From positions 1-45,792 of the forward strand of contig JAAYPF010000009.1 of assembly GCA_012519925.1 (NCBI GenBank): DNA of 45,792 nucleotides, written 5' to 3'. Source of the DNA: Clostridiaceae bacterium (GTDB taxonomy: Bacteria > Bacillota > Clostridia > Acetivibrionales > Acetivibrionaceae). Shown here one piece after another: positions 43,713 through 45,792 of the stretch. Each line of letters starts with the position of its first letter. Position 1 is the first letter of the stretch. Under the pieces are notes generated by a model, which was given only the letters and a program-made list of their open reading frames with translations, did not search any database and had not been told where the DNA came from. The position numbers and the translations under genes were made by a program.

Positions 43713-45134
43713 ATGATAATGAAAAAGCAAGGTTTTAATCCATATCTTCCATCATGGGAATATATTCCCGATGGTGAACCGTATGTTTTTAACAACAGAG
43801 TGTATGTTTATGGATCTCATGATCGTTTTAACGGACATGCCTATTGTTTAAACGATTATGTATGTTGGTCGGCACCAATTGATGACTTGACTGACTGGAA
43901 ATATGAAGGTGTTATTTACAAAAAAACAGATGACCCCCTTAATCATGACGGTAGTATGTGCCTTTATGCACCAGACGTTACAGTTGGACCTGATGGGAAA
44001 TATTATTTGTATTATGTCCTTGATAAGGTTTCAATTGTATCGGTAGCAGTTTGTGATAATCCAGCAGGTAAGTTTGAATTCTATGGGTATGTTCATTATG
44101 CTGATGGAATACGCCTAGGAGAAAGGAAGGATGACCAACCTCAATTTGATCCAGGTGTATTGACAGAAGGAGAGAAAACATATCTGTATACCGGTTTTTG
44201 TCCAGTTGGCGATAAGTCGAGAAAAGGTTCCATGGTAACAGTGCTTGGTTCGGATATGCTTACTATTGTGGAACAACCTGTAATTGTAGCACCTAGTGAA
44301 CCTTATAGTAAAGGAAGCGGATTTGAAGGACATGAATTTTTTGAGGCTCCTTCTATAAGAAAGAAAGGGGATACTTATTACTTTATATATTCCTCTGTTG
44401 TTTACCATGAATTGTGTTATGCTACCAGCAAATATCCAACAAAGGATTTTAAATATCAGGGAGTTATTGTGAGTAATAATGATCTTCATATTGATTCTTA
44501 CAAACAGGCGGATAAACCTATGTACTACGGTGGCAACAATCATGGTAGCATAGTAGAAATCAACGGAAAATGGTATATCTTTTATCATAGACACACCAAT
44601 GGGACAAATTTCAGTCGACAAGGTTGTATTGAGCAGATTGAATATAAAGAGGATGGAACTATTCCGCAGGTAGAAATGACCTCCTGTGGTTCTAATGGCG
44701 GTCCACTAGAAGGGCGTGGAGAATACCCGGCATATATAGCATGTAACTTATTCTGCAAATATGAGGAAAAGTATACAGGAGCTCCTGGAGAATGGATGGA
44801 TTGTCGATTTCCTAAGATAACTCAAGATGGAAAAGATGGTGATGAAGAGATCGGTTACATAGCTAATTTGAGAGACGGTGCTGCAGCTGGATTTAAATAC
44901 TTCGATTGCAAAGGAGTCAAAAGGGTAAAAATTAAGGTACGTGGATATTGCCGTGGAAATTTTGCGGTGAAGACATCATGGGACGGTGTAGAACTTGGGA
45001 AGATACCTGTTGATTTTACCAACGTGTGGAAGGAGTATTCTGCCGATATTGCCATACCTGATGGTATACAGGCATTATATTTTGTGTATACAGGAGAGGG
45101 TGGTGCAAGCTTAGCATCATTTTCACTGGAATAA
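43713..45134 (+). CDS. GH43 family glycoside hydrolase with C-terminal carbohydrate-binding-like domain
   Basis: A 473-residue inverting glycosidase of the five-bladed beta-propeller type, likely a beta-xylosidase or arabinofuranosidase. The catalytic triad is read as Asp in YIPDGEPYVF near 19, Asp in YAPDVT near 89 and Glu in FFEAPSI near 210. The propeller ends near 320. A beta-sandwich resembling CBM6 follows (about 345-473, with AGFKYFDCKGVKRVKIKVRG and WDGVELGKIPV). No signal peptide is present. GGAGG lies about eight bases before the ATG. It follows GH39 by 108 bases with no clear terminator, so they may be cotranscribed. Substrate specificity within GH43 cannot be set from sequence reading. 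Confidence 0.92.
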   Translation: MIMKKQGFNPYLPSWEYIPDGEPYVFNNRVYVYGSHDRFNGHAYCLNDYVCWSAPIDDLTDWKYEGVIYKKTDDPLNHDGSMCLYAPDVTVGPDGKYYLYYVLDKVSIVSVAVCDNPAGKFEFYGYVHYADGIRLGERKDDQPQFDPGVLTEGEKTYLYTGFCPVGDKSRKGSMVTVLGSDMLTIVEQPVIVAPSEPYSKGSGFEGHEFFEAPSIRKKGDTYYFIYSSVVYHELCYATSKYPTKDFKYQGVIVSNNDLHIDSYKQADKPMYYGGNNHGSIVEINGKWYIFYHRHTNGTNFSRQGCIEQIEYKEDGTIPQVEMTSCGSNGGPLEGRGEYPAYIACNLFCKYEEKYTGAPGEWMDCRFPKITQDGKDGDEEIGYIANLRDGAAAGFKYFDCKGVKRVKIKVRGYCRGNFAVKTSWDGVELGKIPVDFTNVWKEYSADIAIPDGIQALYFVYTGEGGASLASFSLE

Positions 45135-45214
45135 ACTAAATATTAAAATGCAGCAGGTTTGCTAAAGTAAGACACAATTCAGTTGGCGTTTCTTAATATC
45201 TTTTTAAAAGCGTA

Positions 45215-45243
45215 TTGTTTTTGTTTGAAATTTATGTTATTAT
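45215..45243 (+). promoter_or_regulatory. Promoter of the GH11 xylanase gene
   Basis: TTGTTT (45215-45220), a 17-base spacer and TATTAT (45238-45243), with TG one base before the -10 (extended -10). The predicted transcription start is near 45250, inside the left arm of the dyad that follows. Confidence 0.55.
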
Positions 45244-45244
45244 A

Positions 45245-45281
45245 CAAGTAACCGATTTAGTAAACCGGTTACTTGTTTTTT
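45245..45281 (+). terminator. Dyad with T run: terminator after GH43 and/or xylanase operator
   Basis: CAAGTAACCG (45245-45254) pairs with CGGTTACTTG (45266-45275), with an 11-base loop, followed by TTTTTT. This fits a rho-independent terminator for the GH43 transcript. Because it overlaps the start site of the promoter just before it, and because CCGGTT resembles the core of LacI-family operators, it may also be a repressor-binding site. Confidence 0.75.
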
Positions 45282-45566
45282 GTTATGTTTATATTTATGC
45301 TTATATTTCGATATATACTTCTATTCGCAGTAATATATATACTATCACTTACAGTTGCATCTGTATATCTACTATCACTATCTGTTATCTACTATCCATT
45401 ATCTATGCACTTATTATTTTTTTGCATGAATACTCTAATACATTTAGAGTTCATTATAATAATAATATTAATTTTGGAAGGAAGGGGATTTGTGGATGAA
45501 ATAAAGATGCAAAAGATAGGAAAATTGGAAATTATAAAATTGTGAAAAAGGAAAGGGGAGCGAAAA

Positions 45567-45792
45567 ATGAAAAAAGGATTGAAAGTTATTTTTTCAACTT
45601 TCATGTGTTTTACCTTATTGTTTAGTATGTTTCCGAAGGATGTTAATGCAGGACCAACGCTTACGTACAATGCAACAGGTAACATTGATGGTTATGACTA
45701 TGAATATTGGAAAGATCATGGAAATGGAACAATGACTCTTAACGGAGGAGGTACATTCAGTTGTTCTTGGAATAATATTGGTAATATATTAT
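45567..45792 (+). CDS. GH11 endo-1,4-beta-xylanase, N-terminal part (runs off the window)
   Basis: Seventy-five codons are present and the gene continues past the window. The protein starts with a signal peptide (MKKGLKVIF, hydrophobic core, likely cleavage after DVNA at residue 28). The mature start reads [20 protein letters not shown] and SCSWNNIGN, the GH11 jelly-roll N-terminus, closely like clostridial cellulosomal XynA. Secretion indicates attack on polymeric xylan outside the cell. AGGGGAG lies about seven bases before the ATG. Whether a dockerin or carbohydrate-binding module follows cannot be seen. Confidence 0.93.
   Translation, partial: MKKGLKVIFSTFMCFTLLFSMFPKDVNAGPTLTYNATGNIDGYDYEYWKDHGNGTMTLNGGGTFSCSWNNIGNIL

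Larger units (their letters stand above)
45135..45566. other. Intergenic region upstream of the GH11 xylanase gene
   Basis: Contains a promoter (45215-45243), a strong dyad with a T run (45245-45281) and then about 285 bases of AT-rich leader. The stretch at about 45,335-45,410 repeats variants of CTACTATC and TATCTACTAT, a low-complexity, pyrimidine-rich sequence. Open frames over it are hydrophobic artefacts without a ribosome binding site. Confidence 0.6.

Noticed and set aside
44115-44621. 168-codon open frame on the minus strand inside the GH43 gene
   Set aside because: Antisense to a well-conserved catalytic domain, no family resemblance and no Shine-Dalgarno.
45215-45545. Overlapping hydrophobic open frames upstream of the xylanase gene
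   Set aside because: They begin without a Shine-Dalgarno sequence, cross the terminator-like dyad, and their Ile/Leu/Tyr-rich content follows from AT- and pyrimidine-rich repeats.

Overview
The window looks like the chromosome of an anaerobic, spore-forming, plant-fibre-degrading clostridium. I infer a cluster III type (the Ruminiclostridium/Acetivibrio group). The grounds are AT-rich DNA, sporulation genes (sigK, a ytvI-type membrane protein), Clostridia-type housekeeping gene order, and a terminal block for arabinoxylan degradation that ends in a secreted family 11 xylanase. Species cannot be fixed from sequence reading alone.

Bases 1-11,500 hold mixed genes. They are the tail of an unknown gene, mutS2, a very large Ser/Thr kinase-ATPase-GAF-GGDEF signalling protein, a YtvI-type membrane protein, sigK (minus strand) and a small exported His-rich protein. 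Bases 11,500-18,600 are a minus-strand block read in the order typA, mltG, trmR-like methyltransferase, U32 peptidase-family (TrhP-like) gene, and a class B penicillin-binding protein. The methyltransferase and U32 genes together are the known gene pair for wobble-uridine hydroxylation and methylation in tRNA, and mltG and the PBP act on the cell wall.

Bases 18,700-37,300 are a long plus-strand run of translation and envelope genes in classical Firmicutes order: rpsB, tsf, pyrH, frr, a 66-residue PASTA-like gene, uppS, cdsA, dxr, rseP, ispG, rimP, nusA, ylxR, ylxQ, infB, rbfA, nrnA, truB, ribF. Recognisable promoters precede rpsB, uppS and rimP, and clear hairpin terminators follow rpsB, tsf, the 66-residue gene and rbfA. 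This splits the run into several transcription units. Structured leader RNAs are suggested upstream of rpsB and rimP.

Bases 37,400-45,792 are accessory. There is a tiny minus-strand membrane protein gene (56 residues) with its own Shine-Dalgarno sequence and terminator, then a serine hydrolase of the beta-lactamase fold. Then come a DUF3237 protein, a GH51 arabinofuranosidase, a Cys-rich DUF6171-like protein, a GH39 beta-xylosidase, a GH43 enzyme with a C-terminal beta-sandwich, and the signal-peptide-bearing start of a GH11 xylanase. The GH51, GH39 and GH43 proteins have no signal peptide. The simplest model is that GH11 cuts xylan outside the cell, oligosaccharides enter by a transporter not in this window, and the other three enzymes finish the job in the cytoplasm. 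Two inverted repeats overlapping promoters (39,451-39,473 and 45,245-45,275) are candidate operators for this block.

Many starts were reset from Shine-Dalgarno position. TTG starts are favoured for sigK, cdsA, ylxR, infB and the DUF3237 gene, and a GTG start for typA. No tRNA, rRNA, CRISPR array or complete insertion sequence was seen.
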